From Syntrophopropionicum propionicicum_A (GTDB lineage Bacteria; Bacillota; Desulfotomaculia; Desulfotomaculales; Pelotomaculaceae), in NCBI RefSeq assembly GCF_048984525.1, contig NZ_JBMGJC010000013.1:1-64000 (forward strand): 64,000 bases of DNA, in the 5' to 3' direction. The translations under genes and the position numbers were made by a program. The notes beneath the pieces were generated by a model. The model saw nothing but the letters and a program-made list of their open reading frames with translations. It had not been told where the DNA came from and ran no database searches. Position 1 is the stretch's first letter. Each line of letters begins with the position of its first letter. Positions 50,854-59,926 of the stretch are shown here, one piece after another.

Positions 50854-51627
50854 ATGAACAATATCAGCCGTACCGCGGAGATCGGCATTGACGTCAGCAT
50901 AGGCTCCAACACGGTTATTGGTGACGGTGTAATTATCGGCACGGACGTAACCATCGGCAATAACGTTACCGTCTACAAGGGCACTATTATCGGTGATAAA
51001 GTTTACATCGAATCTAATGCTGTCATCGGCCGCCCTCCCCGCCCCGCAAAAACCAGCACGGTTAAGGTGTCACAAAACCTCCCGCCCCTTAAAATTGGCG
51101 CGGGGACCACCGTGGGAGCGGGAGCGGTCCTGTACGCGGGCTCGGTGATAGGTTCCTGCTGCCTGGTAGGTGATACGGCTGTCCTGCGTGAAGGCTGTTC
51201 AATAGGGGATGAAGCGATCATCGGCACTGGCGTTATAGTCGAGAATGCAGTTAACATCGGCGGCAAAACGAAGATCCAGAGCGGAGCATACATAACCGCG
51301 TACACAGCTATTGACGAGCAGTGCTTTATCGCCCCCATGGTAACGACAACTAATGACAATTTCATGGGGCGTACCGAGGAGCGGTTTCAACACATCAGGG
51401 GCGCCACTGTCCAGAAATGCGCCAGGGTCGGGGGCGGGTCTATTCTACTGCCCGGTGTTAAGGTCGCGCAAGAAAGTTATATCGCGGCGGGTTCGGTGGT
51501 GACAAGAGACACATTGCCGGGAAGAATGTACAAAGGCATGCCCGCGAGAGAATTTAAGCCAGTACCGGTAAGGGAACTTTTAAATAAATACTGCCAGGAG
51601 GATAAAGATGAGGATCCCTCTCGTTGA
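50854..51627 (+). CDS. Left-handed beta-helix acetyltransferase (WbpD/WlbB-like)
   Basis: A 257-residue hexapeptide-repeat acetyltransferase. The first 80 residues read as repeats of the type IGSNTVIGDGVIIGTDVTIG, and a further block runs to about 200 with a loop AYTAIDEQCFIAPMVTTTND that carries the catalytic-site asparagine-rich turn. The family member WbpD N-acetylates the 3-amino group of the UDP sugar made by WbpE. ATG 50854 follows CAAGGAGGCGCG. It overlaps the aminotransferase gene by 20 bp. The acceptor is inferred from its neighbours. Confidence 0.87.
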   Translation: MNNISRTAEIGIDVSIGSNTVIGDGVIIGTDVTIGNNVTVYKGTIIGDKVYIESNAVIGRPPRPAKTSTVKVSQNLPPLKIGAGTTVGAGAVLYAGSVIGSCCLVGDTAVLREGCSIGDEAIIGTGVIVENAVNIGGKTKIQSGAYITAYTAIDEQCFIAPMVTTTNDNFMGRTEERFQHIRGATVQKCARVGGGSILLPGVKVAQESYIAAGSVVTRDTLPGRMYKGMPAREFKPVPVRELLNKYCQEDKDEDPSR

Positions 51628-52714
51628 CCTGAAATCTCAGTATGAATCTATAAGAGAAGAAATCAACGCTGCTATCCGGGGAGTCCTGGAAAGCGGCCAA
51701 TATATCCAGGGTCCGAACGTAAAAGCGCTGGAGGAAGAAATAGCGGCTTACTGCGGCACAAAATACGCGGTCGGCGTCGCCAGCGGGACGGACGCCCTGA
51801 TCCTTAGTCTTGACGCTTACGGCATTGGGCCGGGAGACGAGGTAATTACCACTTCATACAGTTTTTTCGCCACGGCCGAGGCGGTGTCGAGACTTGGCGC
51901 CATTCCGGTCTTTGTCGATATCGACGAACACACGTACAATATGGACACGGCACGGATTAAAGAAAAAATAACCGGCCGCACCAGGGCGATCCTGCCTGTA
52001 CACCTTTTCGGCCAGGCTGCCTTGATGGACGAAATCATGGAAATCTCGGAGCGCCGCAACCTGGTTGTGATCGAGGATGCCTGCCAGGCCATCGGCGCGT
52101 CTATCAAGGGACGCAAAGCCGGGTCTGTGGGGCACGCGGGCTGTTTTAGCTTCTTCCCCACCAAGAACCTCAGCTGTTACGGGGACGGCGGCATGATTAC
52201 AACCAATGATCAGGAATTTGCCGAGCGGGTCAAGGTGTTAAGAGCGCATGGAAGCCGAAAAAAGTATTTCAATGAAATTGTCGGGTACAACAGCAGGCTG
52301 GATGAAATGCAAGCGGCAATTCTGCGGGTAAAACTCAAATACCTGGACCAGTGGAATGAGGCGCGGAGAAAGAAAGCCCACCATTACAACGAATTGTTAA
52401 CGGAGCTGGATGTCAAAACGCCGGTGGAACTGGCAGGCGCGAAGCATATCTATCACCTTTATATTGTCCGCCATAAAGCAAGGAATGAAATAATCGCGGC
52501 GCTTAAAAAAGCGGGCGTCGATTGTGGAATATATTACCCGGTTCCCCTGCACCTTCAGGATGCTTACAGACATACCGGCACTCAAGCATTGCCGGTAGTT
52601 GAGACGGTTTCCAGGGAGACTTTTGCCCTGCCGCTATATCCGGAGATGTCAGATAACCAGTTAGGCTTTGTTGTAAAGAGCCTGGCAGAAGCATTAATGA
52701 GTATTCGGATATAA
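51608..52714 (+). CDS. DegT/DnrJ/EryC1/StrS sugar aminotransferase (WbpE-like)
   Basis: A 368-residue PLP enzyme of the DegT family. The PLP lysine is K186 in FFPTKNLSCYGDGGM, and PLVDLKSQYESIREEI at the N-terminus and GTKYAVGVASGTDALIL are typical. It should convert the 3-keto sugar from the WbpB-like enzyme to the 3-amino sugar, with glutamate as donor. With WbpA-, B- and D-like proteins it completes a UDP-2,3-diacetamido-2,3-dideoxy-glucuronate pathway. Transcription continues into the glycosyltransferase gene 14 bp later. Confidence 0.9.
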   Translation: MRIPLVDLKSQYESIREEINAAIRGVLESGQYIQGPNVKALEEEIAAYCGTKYAVGVASGTDALILSLDAYGIGPGDEVITTSYSFFATAEAVSRLGAIPVFVDIDEHTYNMDTARIKEKITGRTRAILPVHLFGQAALMDEIMEISERRNLVVIEDACQAIGASIKGRKAGSVGHAGCFSFFPTKNLSCYGDGGMITTNDQEFAERVKVLRAHGSRKKYFNEIVGYNSRLDEMQAAILRVKLKYLDQWNEARRKKAHHYNELLTELDVKTPVELAGAKHIYHLYIVRHKARNEIIAALKKAGVDCGIYYPVPLHLQDAYRHTGTQALPVVETVSRETFALPLYPEMSDNQLGFVVKSLAEALMSIRI

Positions 52715-52728
52715 ACGAGGGTGGAATT

Positions 52729-53670
52729 ATGTACCGCGGCAAAACAATCGGTGTGGTGGTCCCCGCTTATAATGAAGAGGTCCTTATCAGCAGAGTCCTT
52801 GATAACATGCCGGCATATGTTGATAAAATATACGTTGTCGATGACTGCTCGACAGATAAAACAATCAGCGTTGTCCGCTCAGGACGAGACTTCCGCGTGG
52901 TAATCCAAAGGCACAAAAAAAACCTTGGAGTAGGCGCGGCCATTGTCACAGGATACCGGCGCGCTTTGCAGGACCGTTTGGATATTGTAGCGGTCATGGC
53001 GGGGGACGATCAGATGGACCCCGGGGAATTACCCAAACTATTAGACCCCATTGCCGAGGGGAAAGCGGACTACAGCAAAGGCGACCGCCTGTCAAGGAGA
53101 GGCCTTGCGGAAGGGATGAGCCGGTGGAGAAAATTTGGAAATTTACTGCTTACGCAGCTGACACGAATTTCGTCCGGCTGCTGGACGGTCCAGGACCCGC
53201 AGAACGGATATACCGCAATTTCCGGGGAAGCTTTAAGCAGGCTTGATCTGGAGAGAATTTACCGTGGTTACGGATACTGCAATGACCTGCTGACAAAGCT
53301 GAATGTCCTTGGTTTGCGCGTTCTGGACGTGCAAATCCCCGCCCGCTATGGCGAAGAAAAATCAAAGATCCGCTACGGGAGCTATATGAGGAAAGTATCG
53401 TTTTTGCTGTTCAGGAATTTTCTTTGGCGGATCATGCATCAATATATTTACCCGCGGCCAAAATTACCGGGTGTTTGCTATCTTTCCGGTTTCATATTTC
53501 TGTCCGCCGGCATGTTGACCCTGTTGGCAAGTGTATTGGCGCAGTCATACGTAAAAACAGGGTTTATTTTATCTCTGGCAGGCGTCCTGCTGGTTTTCCT
53601 GTCAATAGTGTCAGACGCGTTTATCCGGCTTAAGGCTTCACGTGCCAGGTCCTTTGATAATTACGGATAA
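52729..53670 (+). CDS. Glycosyltransferase family 2 with membrane tail
   Basis: A 313-residue GT-A fold transferase of the dolichyl-phosphate-mannose-synthase-like type. The N-terminal GVVVPAYNEE and VVDDCSTDKT, and the DXD-like MAGDDQMDP, mark the donor site. Two hydrophobic segments (about 248-270 and 280-300) form a C-terminal membrane hairpin, which suggests a polyprenyl-phosphate acceptor. It starts at ATG 52729 with AGGGTGG upstream. It may load the sugar made by the preceding Wbp-like enzymes onto a lipid carrier (inference). Confidence 0.88.
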   Translation: MYRGKTIGVVVPAYNEEVLISRVLDNMPAYVDKIYVVDDCSTDKTISVVRSGRDFRVVIQRHKKNLGVGAAIVTGYRRALQDRLDIVAVMAGDDQMDPGELPKLLDPIAEGKADYSKGDRLSRRGLAEGMSRWRKFGNLLLTQLTRISSGCWTVQDPQNGYTAISGEALSRLDLERIYRGYGYCNDLLTKLNVLGLRVLDVQIPARYGEEKSKIRYGSYMRKVSFLLFRNFLWRIMHQYIYPRPKLPGVCYLSGFIFLSAGMLTLLASVLAQSYVKTGFILSLAGVLLVFLSIVSDAFIRLKASRARSFDNYG

Positions 53671-53683
53671 AAGGATGTGTTAG

Positions 53684-54535
53684 TTGTTGCGGGGGCGGCC
53701 GTTCAAGCTGAATAACGAGTTTCAGGTTATATTGGGCATATCAGTTTTTTTAGCTATATTAATCAGCCTTGGAGCGGCAAGCCCGCTGCGAGCCGTCCTG
53801 GCACTGCCTTTTATCCTCTTTTTTCCCGGCTACACGCTTACAACGGCGCTCTTACCGGGCAAAAAGGACATGGGCGGAATTGAGAGAATAGTGCTGAGTT
53901 TCGGGCTCAGCATCGCGGTGGTGCCTCTGCTGGGCCTAATCTTGAACCACACCCCCTGGGGAATAAGTCTCTACCCGGTACTGATCATTGTGCTCCTTTT
54001 TACGTCTGTCATGTCAATGATCAGCTTAAGCAGGCGAAAGAGACTTCCTCATGGGGAGCGCTATACACTTTCGTGGCGCTTTTCAAAACCCGGGTGGCTG
54101 GAGATGCCCAGGAATGACAGGGTCCTCCTGGTGACACTGGCAGGCATTATATTTATTGGCCTGGGCACTTTGGGCCTTACCTCTGCCAATCAAAGGACCG
54201 GTGAAATATATACAGAGTTCTATGTACTTGGCGCCGCAGGCAAAATCGGAGACTACCCCGGGGAACTGAAAACAAATGAAACCAAACAGGTTTTCCTGGG
54301 AGTGGTCAACCACGAGCAGCGCCGAGTGACATATAATGTGGAGCTGCGCCTGGACGGCTCTAAAAAGAAGGATATTGGCCCGATTGAACTGGAACACGGC
54401 CAAACATGGGAAGGTAATATCGGAATATCCGCCGGGAAGCCAAAAAATAAAATGATGGTTGAATTTCTCTTAACAAAAGACGGGGAAAGCGTACCATACA
54501 GGTCCATTCACTTATGGGTAGACGTAAAACCTTAA
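53684..54535 (+). CDS. DUF1616 membrane protein
   Basis: A 283-residue protein that resembles the DUF1616 family: four transmembrane helices in the first 165 residues (VILGISVFLAILISLGAA, LPFILFFPGYTLTTALLPG, and others) and a soluble extracytoplasmic beta-rich tail (about 175-283). Such proteins are common in polysaccharide and archaellum-like surface clusters, and their role is unknown. The start is TTG 53684 behind AAAAGGATG. It is followed by REP-like palindromes at 54545, after which base composition becomes more AT-rich. Confidence 0.7.
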   Translation: MLRGRPFKLNNEFQVILGISVFLAILISLGAASPLRAVLALPFILFFPGYTLTTALLPGKKDMGGIERIVLSFGLSIAVVPLLGLILNHTPWGISLYPVLIIVLLFTSVMSMISLSRRKRLPHGERYTLSWRFSKPGWLEMPRNDRVLLVTLAGIIFIGLGTLGLTSANQRTGEIYTEFYVLGAAGKIGDYPGELKTNETKQVFLGVVNHEQRRVTYNVELRLDGSKKKDIGPIELEHGQTWEGNIGISAGKPKNKMMVEFLLTKDGESVPYRSIHLWVDVKP

Positions 54536-54544
54536 CCCCGTATT

Positions 54545-54620
54545 GGGGACATTCCTCAGCGAATAATTCAGGCTCCGAATAGAGGTGTGTCCCCGTTCCG
54601 CTATGGTGTGTCCCCATTCC
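54545..54620. repeat. Second REP-like family, inverted and direct copies
   Basis: GGGGACATTCCTC (54545-54557) is mirrored by GAGGTGTGTCCCC (54582-54594), and GGTGTGTCCCCATTCC follows at 54605. Core TGTCCCC copies are clear. They differ from the GAACCGTCCCC type but share the outward GGGGAC arms. Confidence 0.6.
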
Positions 54621-54637
54621 TTTTGAAAGGGTGACAG

Positions 54638-54910
54638 GTGATTCTGACGCTTAATTTTAATACAATAATGGTTTCCTTAACGGGCAGTAAAATTGCGGCG
54701 GTCCTCGGACTGATTATCGCCCTGGTATTGATTGCCGCGCTGGCCGGCAGGGAGTTAACCGTTGTAAAGCTGCAATCAGCCGGCGATCCTGAGCAGATCA
54801 AGCAGTTACATAACGTAGATCGCATTTTAAAAAAAGTTATTTTACCCCTGCTTTTTTTGTTTGGCCTGATTGTATTAACCAGGGTCAAGTTGATTATTTC
54901 AAACTTATGA
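54638..54910 (+). CDS. Small two-helix membrane protein
   Basis: A 90-residue protein starting at GTG 54638 behind GAAAGGGTG; ATG 54668 is an alternative. It has two hydrophobic helices (about 18-36 and 68-85) separated by a short charged loop (LQSAGDPEQIKQLHNVDR). I do not recognise a family. It stands at the start of the AT-rich polysaccharide-modification segment, 26 bp before the deacetylase-like gene, and could be a membrane scaffold for it. Confidence 0.55.
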   Translation: MILTLNFNTIMVSLTGSKIAAVLGLIIALVLIAALAGRELTVVKLQSAGDPEQIKQLHNVDRILKKVILPLLFLFGLIVLTRVKLIISNL

Positions 54911-54936
54911 TAATTCAACATTAAAGGTGACATCTT

Positions 54937-55698
54937 ATGCTTGATTTTACATTGGCTAAGTACAAAGATTTATGTCTGGTCATGTTGGAGAGCGGCTACA
55001 CTCCCCTATCTGTTTATTCTTATTTAACAAATAATAAGGCCATAAATAATAAAACAGTTATTTTAAGGCATGACGTTGACAGAAAAGTTAACAGCGCTTT
55101 AAAAATAGCTGAATTAGAGAATGATTTGGGCATTAATTCGACCTACTATTTCAGGTACCCGTATACGTTCAAGCCAGGATTAATTCAAAGTATATCCAGT
55201 CTGGGACATGAAATCGGATATCATTACGAGACTCTGAGTAAAACTAACGGAGATCAAGAAAAAGCGATAATTTTATTTTTTGATGAATTAGAGGAAATGA
55301 GAAAAAAATGCGAAGTGAAAACCATTTGCATGCATGGCCGCGCGTTATCCCGGCATGACAACCGCGATATATGGAAAGCATCCGATTTCAGGGATTTCGG
55401 CATTATTGGTGAAGGCTATTTATCTTTTAATAAAGATGTGCACTATTTTACTGATACCGGCCGCGGCTGGAACTCAAAGAATAACATCAGAGATTTTATG
55501 AACAGCGGGAACACAGGTTATTTTATCAACGGCACTGACGACCTTATTCAGTTAATGAGAAGCGGCAGGCCTTCCACATTATACATTAATGCGCACCCGG
55601 AGCGGTGGGCCATTAATAATATCGATTGGCTGCTGAATTATGCCAGGGACTCTGTATACAACATCGGCAAGATATTTTTGGGGATGGTGAGGAAATGA
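54937..55698 (+). CDS. Polysaccharide deacetylase-like protein
   Basis: A 253-residue carbohydrate esterase family 4-like (NodB) fold protein. It carries the metal-site HDVD motif (RHDVDRKVNSALKIAELE near residue 45) and a second His motif at GHEIGYHYE. It lacks a signal peptide, so it should act in the cytoplasm on a sugar nucleotide or lipid-linked unit rather than on a finished polymer. ATG follows AAAGGTGACATCTT. The FemAB-like gene overlaps its stop as ATGA. The same deacetylase/FemAB pairing recurs at 59927-61970. Confidence 0.8.
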   Translation: MLDFTLAKYKDLCLVMLESGYTPLSVYSYLTNNKAINNKTVILRHDVDRKVNSALKIAELENDLGINSTYYFRYPYTFKPGLIQSISSLGHEIGYHYETLSKTNGDQEKAIILFFDELEEMRKKCEVKTICMHGRALSRHDNRDIWKASDFRDFGIIGEGYLSFNKDVHYFTDTGRGWNSKNNIRDFMNSGNTGYFINGTDDLIQLMRSGRPSTLYINAHPERWAINNIDWLLNYARDSVYNIGKIFLGMVRK

Positions 55699-56720
55699 TA
55701 CAGGTCGTAAGCGCAGTTGAAGAAAACCAATGGAATGATTTTCTTAATAACTGTGGGGCTGCCACGATTTACCACACTCCCGAATGGAAACTGTTTTTGG
55801 AAAAAACTTTTACCTATAAACCTCACTATTTATTTACGTTGAACGAAACAGGGAGAGTAACAGCCATGCTGCCTCTTTTCAGTATAAAAAGCAAAATCAC
55901 CGGCAGCAGGTTGTGTTCTGTCCCATTTTCGCATCTATGCGGCTTTATCGGCGACGACAGCGCTTTTGACACCGTCATGGACGAGGCGCTGTCTCTTTAC
56001 AAACACTTATGTCTGGATTACCTGGAAATCAGAAGCGCAGCAGCCGCAAGCGGTTTTACTACAGAAAACAAATTTCACACTTACCTGTTGGAATTATCGC
56101 CGGAACCTGAAAAGATATGGAAAAAATTAAACAGCAACGCTAAACGCAACATAAAAAAAGCGGCTAACATGGGGGTGTCTGCCGAGGCGACAAAAAAAAC
56201 AGAGGATCTAAAAAGATTCTATGAATTGAACTGCATAAATAAAAGAGGTATCGGTGTTCCATGCCACCCATGGAGCTTCTTTGCCAATTTATTTGATATT
56301 CTAAAAGATTATGTCCGTCTGTACATCACCAAACACGATGGGAAGATTATCGGCGGAGGCATAATGCTCTGCTATAAGGATACCGCTCTCTATGCTTACG
56401 GAGCTTCCAGCCCGGAAAATTTAAAATATTATCCATATTACTCTTTTATATGGAAATGTATTGAGGATTTTTGCCGTGCCGGATACCTGATTTTTGATTT
56501 TGGGCGGGCAGATTCTGAGAACGCGGGGCTGATCGAGTTCAAAAAAAGGTGGGGTGCGGCAGAAAAGAAATTGTATTACAGCTGCTATCCGGGAAGTCCC
56601 CAATCCATCGGCCATGACCGCAGCGATTTTAAACTCAGGCTGGCTGCCAGAGCCATTAACACCATGCCGATATGTATTTATAAAAAGCTGAGCGATATTA
56701 TATTTCAACACTTTGGCTGA
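55695..56720 (+). CDS. FemAB-like GNAT-fold transferase
   Basis: A 341-residue protein with start ATG 55695, which overlaps the deacetylase stop (ATGA); a longer frame from 55626 lies inside that gene. The two-lobed GNAT/FemAB fold is suggested by SNAKRNIKKAANMGV (tRNA- or peptide-binding-like helix), the GGGIMLCYKDTALYAYGAS strand-loop and IFDFGRADSENAGLIEFKKR near the end. Such proteins transfer an aminoacyl or acetyl-like group to a sugar or peptide acceptor. The donor is unknown. It is 86 bp ahead of the DUF354 gene. Confidence 0.75.
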   Translation: MIQVVSAVEENQWNDFLNNCGAATIYHTPEWKLFLEKTFTYKPHYLFTLNETGRVTAMLPLFSIKSKITGSRLCSVPFSHLCGFIGDDSAFDTVMDEALSLYKHLCLDYLEIRSAAAASGFTTENKFHTYLLELSPEPEKIWKKLNSNAKRNIKKAANMGVSAEATKKTEDLKRFYELNCINKRGIGVPCHPWSFFANLFDILKDYVRLYITKHDGKIIGGGIMLCYKDTALYAYGASSPENLKYYPYYSFIWKCIEDFCRAGYLIFDFGRADSENAGLIEFKKRWGAAEKKLYYSCYPGSPQSIGHDRSDFKLRLAARAINTMPICIYKKLSDIIFQHFG

Positions 56721-56806
56721 TACCCGGCCATGAGTGACGAGTCAAATATCCCATCATGCCGGCTTTTTGAAAAAATATGCCGCTTCAACCATAGGGAGGG
56801 CCAAAA

Positions 56807-57898
56807 GTGAAAGTTGTCGTTGATATCAATCATCCTGCCCATGTGCACTTATTTAAAAATTTTATCCGGCAGATGAAAAGCAAGGGTCATGAACTGCTGA
56901 TTACCGCCAGTGAAAAGGATGTTGCCCTGCAGCTGCTTGATAATTACGGCTTCAAATACGACCGGCTGGGCAGTTACGGCTCTTCGTTAATAAGCAAAAT
57001 GGCAGCTCTCCCTTTATTAGATCTAAAGATGTATAAAGCCGCAAAAAGTTTCAGGGCTGATCTATTTATTGGCATGGGATCCATCAGGGCCGCCCATGCG
57101 GCAAAATTATTAGGGAAACCCTGTGTCATTTTTGAAGATACGGAACACTCGACGGAACAGATTTTTTTATACGCTCCTTTTGCCGACGTTATTTTTACCC
57201 CGGTCTCTTTTAAAGGGAAACTCGGCAGAAAACAAGTACGGTACAACGGGTGCCATGAACTGGCATACCTGCACCCGGACTATTTTGAGCCTGATCCCTC
57301 GGTGATAAAGGAAGCCGGGCTCAGCGAGGAAGATAATATTTTTGTACTCAGGCTGGCGGCTTTTAACGCAACTCACGACAGCAGGAGCAAGAACCTTAGC
57401 AGGGACTGCGTTATGGCGTTAATAACCAAACTCGAAAAAGCGGGTACTGTTTTCATTTCTTCTGAGGCTGACCTGGAGCCGGCTTTAAAGAAATATCAAT
57501 ACAATTTAAATCCTGTCAAATACCATGACCTTATCCATTACTCTAAAATGTTCATTGGAGACGGCTCCACCAGTGCTGTGGAAGCTGCGACACTGGGGGT
57601 GCCGTCGCTGCAATTTGAAAAAATCAAAAGCAATGGCAGGGAGTACGGATTTGACGAGGTGTGCGGGCTAATATCAGAACTGCAGGATAAATACCGGCTG
57701 CTTCACAGTTACCACGATGAATACGCGCTGCTGGAGAAGGTAGATGAAATGGTCGCTGATATTAAAAATGCCAATGAGAAATGGAAAGTCCGCAGAGCCA
57801 AATTTTTAAAAGAAAAAATTAATGTTACTGATTTCATGGTGACGTTCATCGAGAATTATCCGGATAGCCTAACCAAAATAAGACTTACTGGCGGCTAA
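56807..57898 (+). CDS. DUF354 glycosyltransferase-like protein
   Basis: A 363-residue protein of the DUF354 family, which has a GT-B-like fold. The N-terminal VVVDINHPAHVHLFKNFIRQ and the central motif MFIGDGSTSAVEAATLGVPS are the family's signatures. DUF354 proteins are common in surface glycan clusters and are probably sugar-nucleotide-processing or glycosyltransferase enzymes, but the reaction is unproven. The start is GTG 56807 behind AGGGAGGGCC. It lies in the AT-richer segment together with the WbqC and PIG-L genes. Confidence 0.8.
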   Translation: MKVVVDINHPAHVHLFKNFIRQMKSKGHELLITASEKDVALQLLDNYGFKYDRLGSYGSSLISKMAALPLLDLKMYKAAKSFRADLFIGMGSIRAAHAAKLLGKPCVIFEDTEHSTEQIFLYAPFADVIFTPVSFKGKLGRKQVRYNGCHELAYLHPDYFEPDPSVIKEAGLSEEDNIFVLRLAAFNATHDSRSKNLSRDCVMALITKLEKAGTVFISSEADLEPALKKYQYNLNPVKYHDLIHYSKMFIGDGSTSAVEAATLGVPSLQFEKIKSNGREYGFDEVCGLISELQDKYRLLHSYHDEYALLEKVDEMVADIKNANEKWKVRRAKFLKEKINVTDFMVTFIENYPDSLTKIRLTGG

Positions 57899-57952
57899 TC
57901 AGTGGTTTTAAATTGAAATTTAACTATGCGCCAGAAGGAGAGGTGCTTTTAT

Positions 57953-58618
57953 ATGATATTGGCAGCTCATCAGCCTAATTACCTGCCATGGCTTGGTTAT
58001 TTCAGCAAGATGAAAAACTCGGATATTTTTGTAATATTGGACGACGTGCAGTACATAAGGAGATCGTATATTAACAGGACAAGGATTTTAGGGCCTAACG
58101 GCTGGTTTTATCTGAGCGTTCCAGTCAATTTTAATTCCAGGCAAAAAATCAGTGAAGTTACCATTGATGAGAGTTTTGTCCTTAATAGCCATTTTGAATC
58201 AATACGCCACGCTTACGCGAGAGCGCCCAATTTTGCTCCGTTCAAAGATAAAATATCTTCAATATATAGTAAAAAATACAGCAAATTAATTGAAATCAAC
58301 ATGGAATTAATCAATTTTATTAAAACAACCTTAAATATTAATACCAGGATTGTATATTTATCAGATACGTGCGTTCAAGCAAAGAAATCAGAACTGATGA
58401 TAGGCCTTTGTAAAGCATTTGGGGCCGACACCTATCTCTCGGGTCAAGGAGCTAAAAATTATATGGACGATGACTTATTTGCCAGAAACAGTATAAGAGT
58501 CAGCTATCATGACTTCGAGCATCCGGTCTACCCTCAAAGAAACAAGGAGTTTATAAAAGGTTTATCCGCCATTGATTTTATTTTTAACTGCAAAGAATTT
58601 CAGGATAAGCTGCGTTGA
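57953..58618 (+). CDS. WbqC-like protein
   Basis: About 221 residues from ATG 57953, behind AGGAGAGGTG; the frame opens upstream at 57926. The N-terminal LAAHQPNYLPWLGYFSKMKN with SDIFVILDDVQYIRRSYINR is the WbqC family hallmark, including the HQP and LDDVQ motifs. WbqC proteins are present in O-antigen-type clusters and their activity is not established; a role in amino acid or acyl linkage to a sugar has been suggested. It lies 37 bp ahead of the PIG-L gene. Confidence 0.85.
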   Translation: MILAAHQPNYLPWLGYFSKMKNSDIFVILDDVQYIRRSYINRTRILGPNGWFYLSVPVNFNSRQKISEVTIDESFVLNSHFESIRHAYARAPNFAPFKDKISSIYSKKYSKLIEINMELINFIKTTLNINTRIVYLSDTCVQAKKSELMIGLCKAFGADTYLSGQGAKNYMDDDLFARNSIRVSYHDFEHPVYPQRNKEFIKGLSAIDFIFNCKEFQDKLR

Positions 58619-58655
58619 GCATTAGTCCGGGACTATTGGTAATGGTGTGATTCCG

Positions 58656-59285
58656 ATGATAAAGCGGGTTTTAATCCTGTCCCCTCATACCGATGACGGG
58701 GAAGTATCGGCCGGCGGGACTATAGCCAGGTTTATTGAAGAAGGCAAAAAAGTTTATTATGTCGCATTCTCGTCCTGTGAAAAATCAGTTCCTGATACTC
58801 TGCCAAAAAACATCTTACAGGTTGAATGCCTGCAGGCAACTCACGCTTTGGGCATCCCGCAAAGCAATGTGATACTTCTTGATTTTGAAGTCAGGGTATT
58901 TCCTGAGTTCAGGCAAGAAATTCTGGACCAAATGATCAAGATCAGGAATGAGATTAAGCCGGACCTGGTGATATGTCCGTCTTCGTTTGATACCCACCAG
59001 GACCATGCTGTGATCTACGCCGAAGGCACCAGGGCGTTTTTAAGGACGACGTCCATATGGGGGATGGAACATCCCTGGAATAATATCAGTTTTAAAACAG
59101 ATATAATGGTCGCGCTGACGGATAGGCATATCCGAAAGAAAATCTGCGCTTTAGAGAAGTACAATTCTCAATCTTTCCGAGACTACTTTAAAGAGGAATA
59201 TATCAGGGGCTGCGCCTATACCAGGGGTATGAATGCAGGTGTAAAATTTTCGGAGTCGTTTGAATGCGTCAGGATGTTGTTTTAA
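58656..59285 (+). CDS. PIG-L family N-acetylglucosaminyl deacetylase
   Basis: A 209-residue PIG-L/LmbE zinc-dependent deacetylase. The zinc and catalytic residues are in ILSPHTDDGEVSAGG (H-x-D-D-x-E) and THQDHAVIYAEGTRAF. It should remove the N-acetyl group of a GlcNAc-type sugar, either as a sugar nucleotide or on a lipid carrier. The start is ATG 58656; GTG 58647 is also possible. It lacks a signal peptide. Its presence beside a FemAB-like and a GNAT gene suggests that a freed amine is then re-acylated (inference). Confidence 0.9.
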   Translation: MIKRVLILSPHTDDGEVSAGGTIARFIEEGKKVYYVAFSSCEKSVPDTLPKNILQVECLQATHALGIPQSNVILLDFEVRVFPEFRQEILDQMIKIRNEIKPDLVICPSSFDTHQDHAVIYAEGTRAFLRTTSIWGMEHPWNNISFKTDIMVALTDRHIRKKICALEKYNSQSFRDYFKEEYIRGCAYTRGMNAGVKFSESFECVRMLF

Positions 59286-59315
59286 ATCAGTTATTTTTAA
59301 TAAAAGGACGACAAT

Positions 59316-59900
59316 ATGATTACTGTTTTAAAAAACATACAGAAAAAATTATTTAATAAATTAATCAGCCTATATCAAATATTCAAGTATAGTTCAAAAG
59401 TGGTTATTCAATACGAACACAAAACAAATAAAACGTTTAGTACAGAAGCAGTCATTTGTCCTGTTACTATTGAAAATGCAGGTGATGCTTCAGTTTATAA
59501 CGGGGATCGTTTTATCATTGAAAAATATAAGAAAATGCTGCTGCAGGGCGATCTGGGATATTACGCTTACCTGGATAATAAATGGGTACATCGCTCCTGG
59601 GTTAAAGTCGGGCCTAAAAGAATTGAAAAATGGTATCACCTGCCCCCTCAGACGTTAAAAGCTGATGAAGCTTATTGCCATTTTGGTGAAACCGCTCCGT
59701 CAGCCAGAGGTTATGGTATTGCCCCTGCGGTTTTAAGCAGGATAATTTCAGATTTGAAAAGCAAGGTAAATCACATCTATGTTATGGTCGATGAAAACAA
59801 TCTCCCTTCCCGTAAGACAGTGGAGAAAGCCGGGTTTATTGAAATCAAGCGAAAAAAGGTTGTTAAAATGTTTGGCATTCAATATTATAAAGATTTATAA
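59316..59900 (+). CDS. GNAT-family N-acetyltransferase
   Basis: A 194-residue GNAT-fold protein. The acetyl-CoA pyrophosphate-binding loop is SARGYGIAPAVLSRI (about 128-142), followed by the strand YVMVDENNLPSRKTVEKAGF typical of GNATs. The first 50 residues are basic and hydrophobic and may associate with a membrane. It is probably a modifying enzyme for an amino sugar, given its location. The start ATG 59316 follows AAAAGGACGACAAT. The acceptor is not known. Confidence 0.8.
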   Translation: MITVLKNIQKKLFNKLISLYQIFKYSSKVVIQYEHKTNKTFSTEAVICPVTIENAGDASVYNGDRFIIEKYKKMLLQGDLGYYAYLDNKWVHRSWVKVGPKRIEKWYHLPPQTLKADEAYCHFGETAPSARGYGIAPAVLSRIISDLKSKVNHIYVMVDENNLPSRKTVEKAGFIEIKRKKVVKMFGIQYYKDL

Positions 59901-59926
59901 AATAACACATTACGGGTGTAAACACT

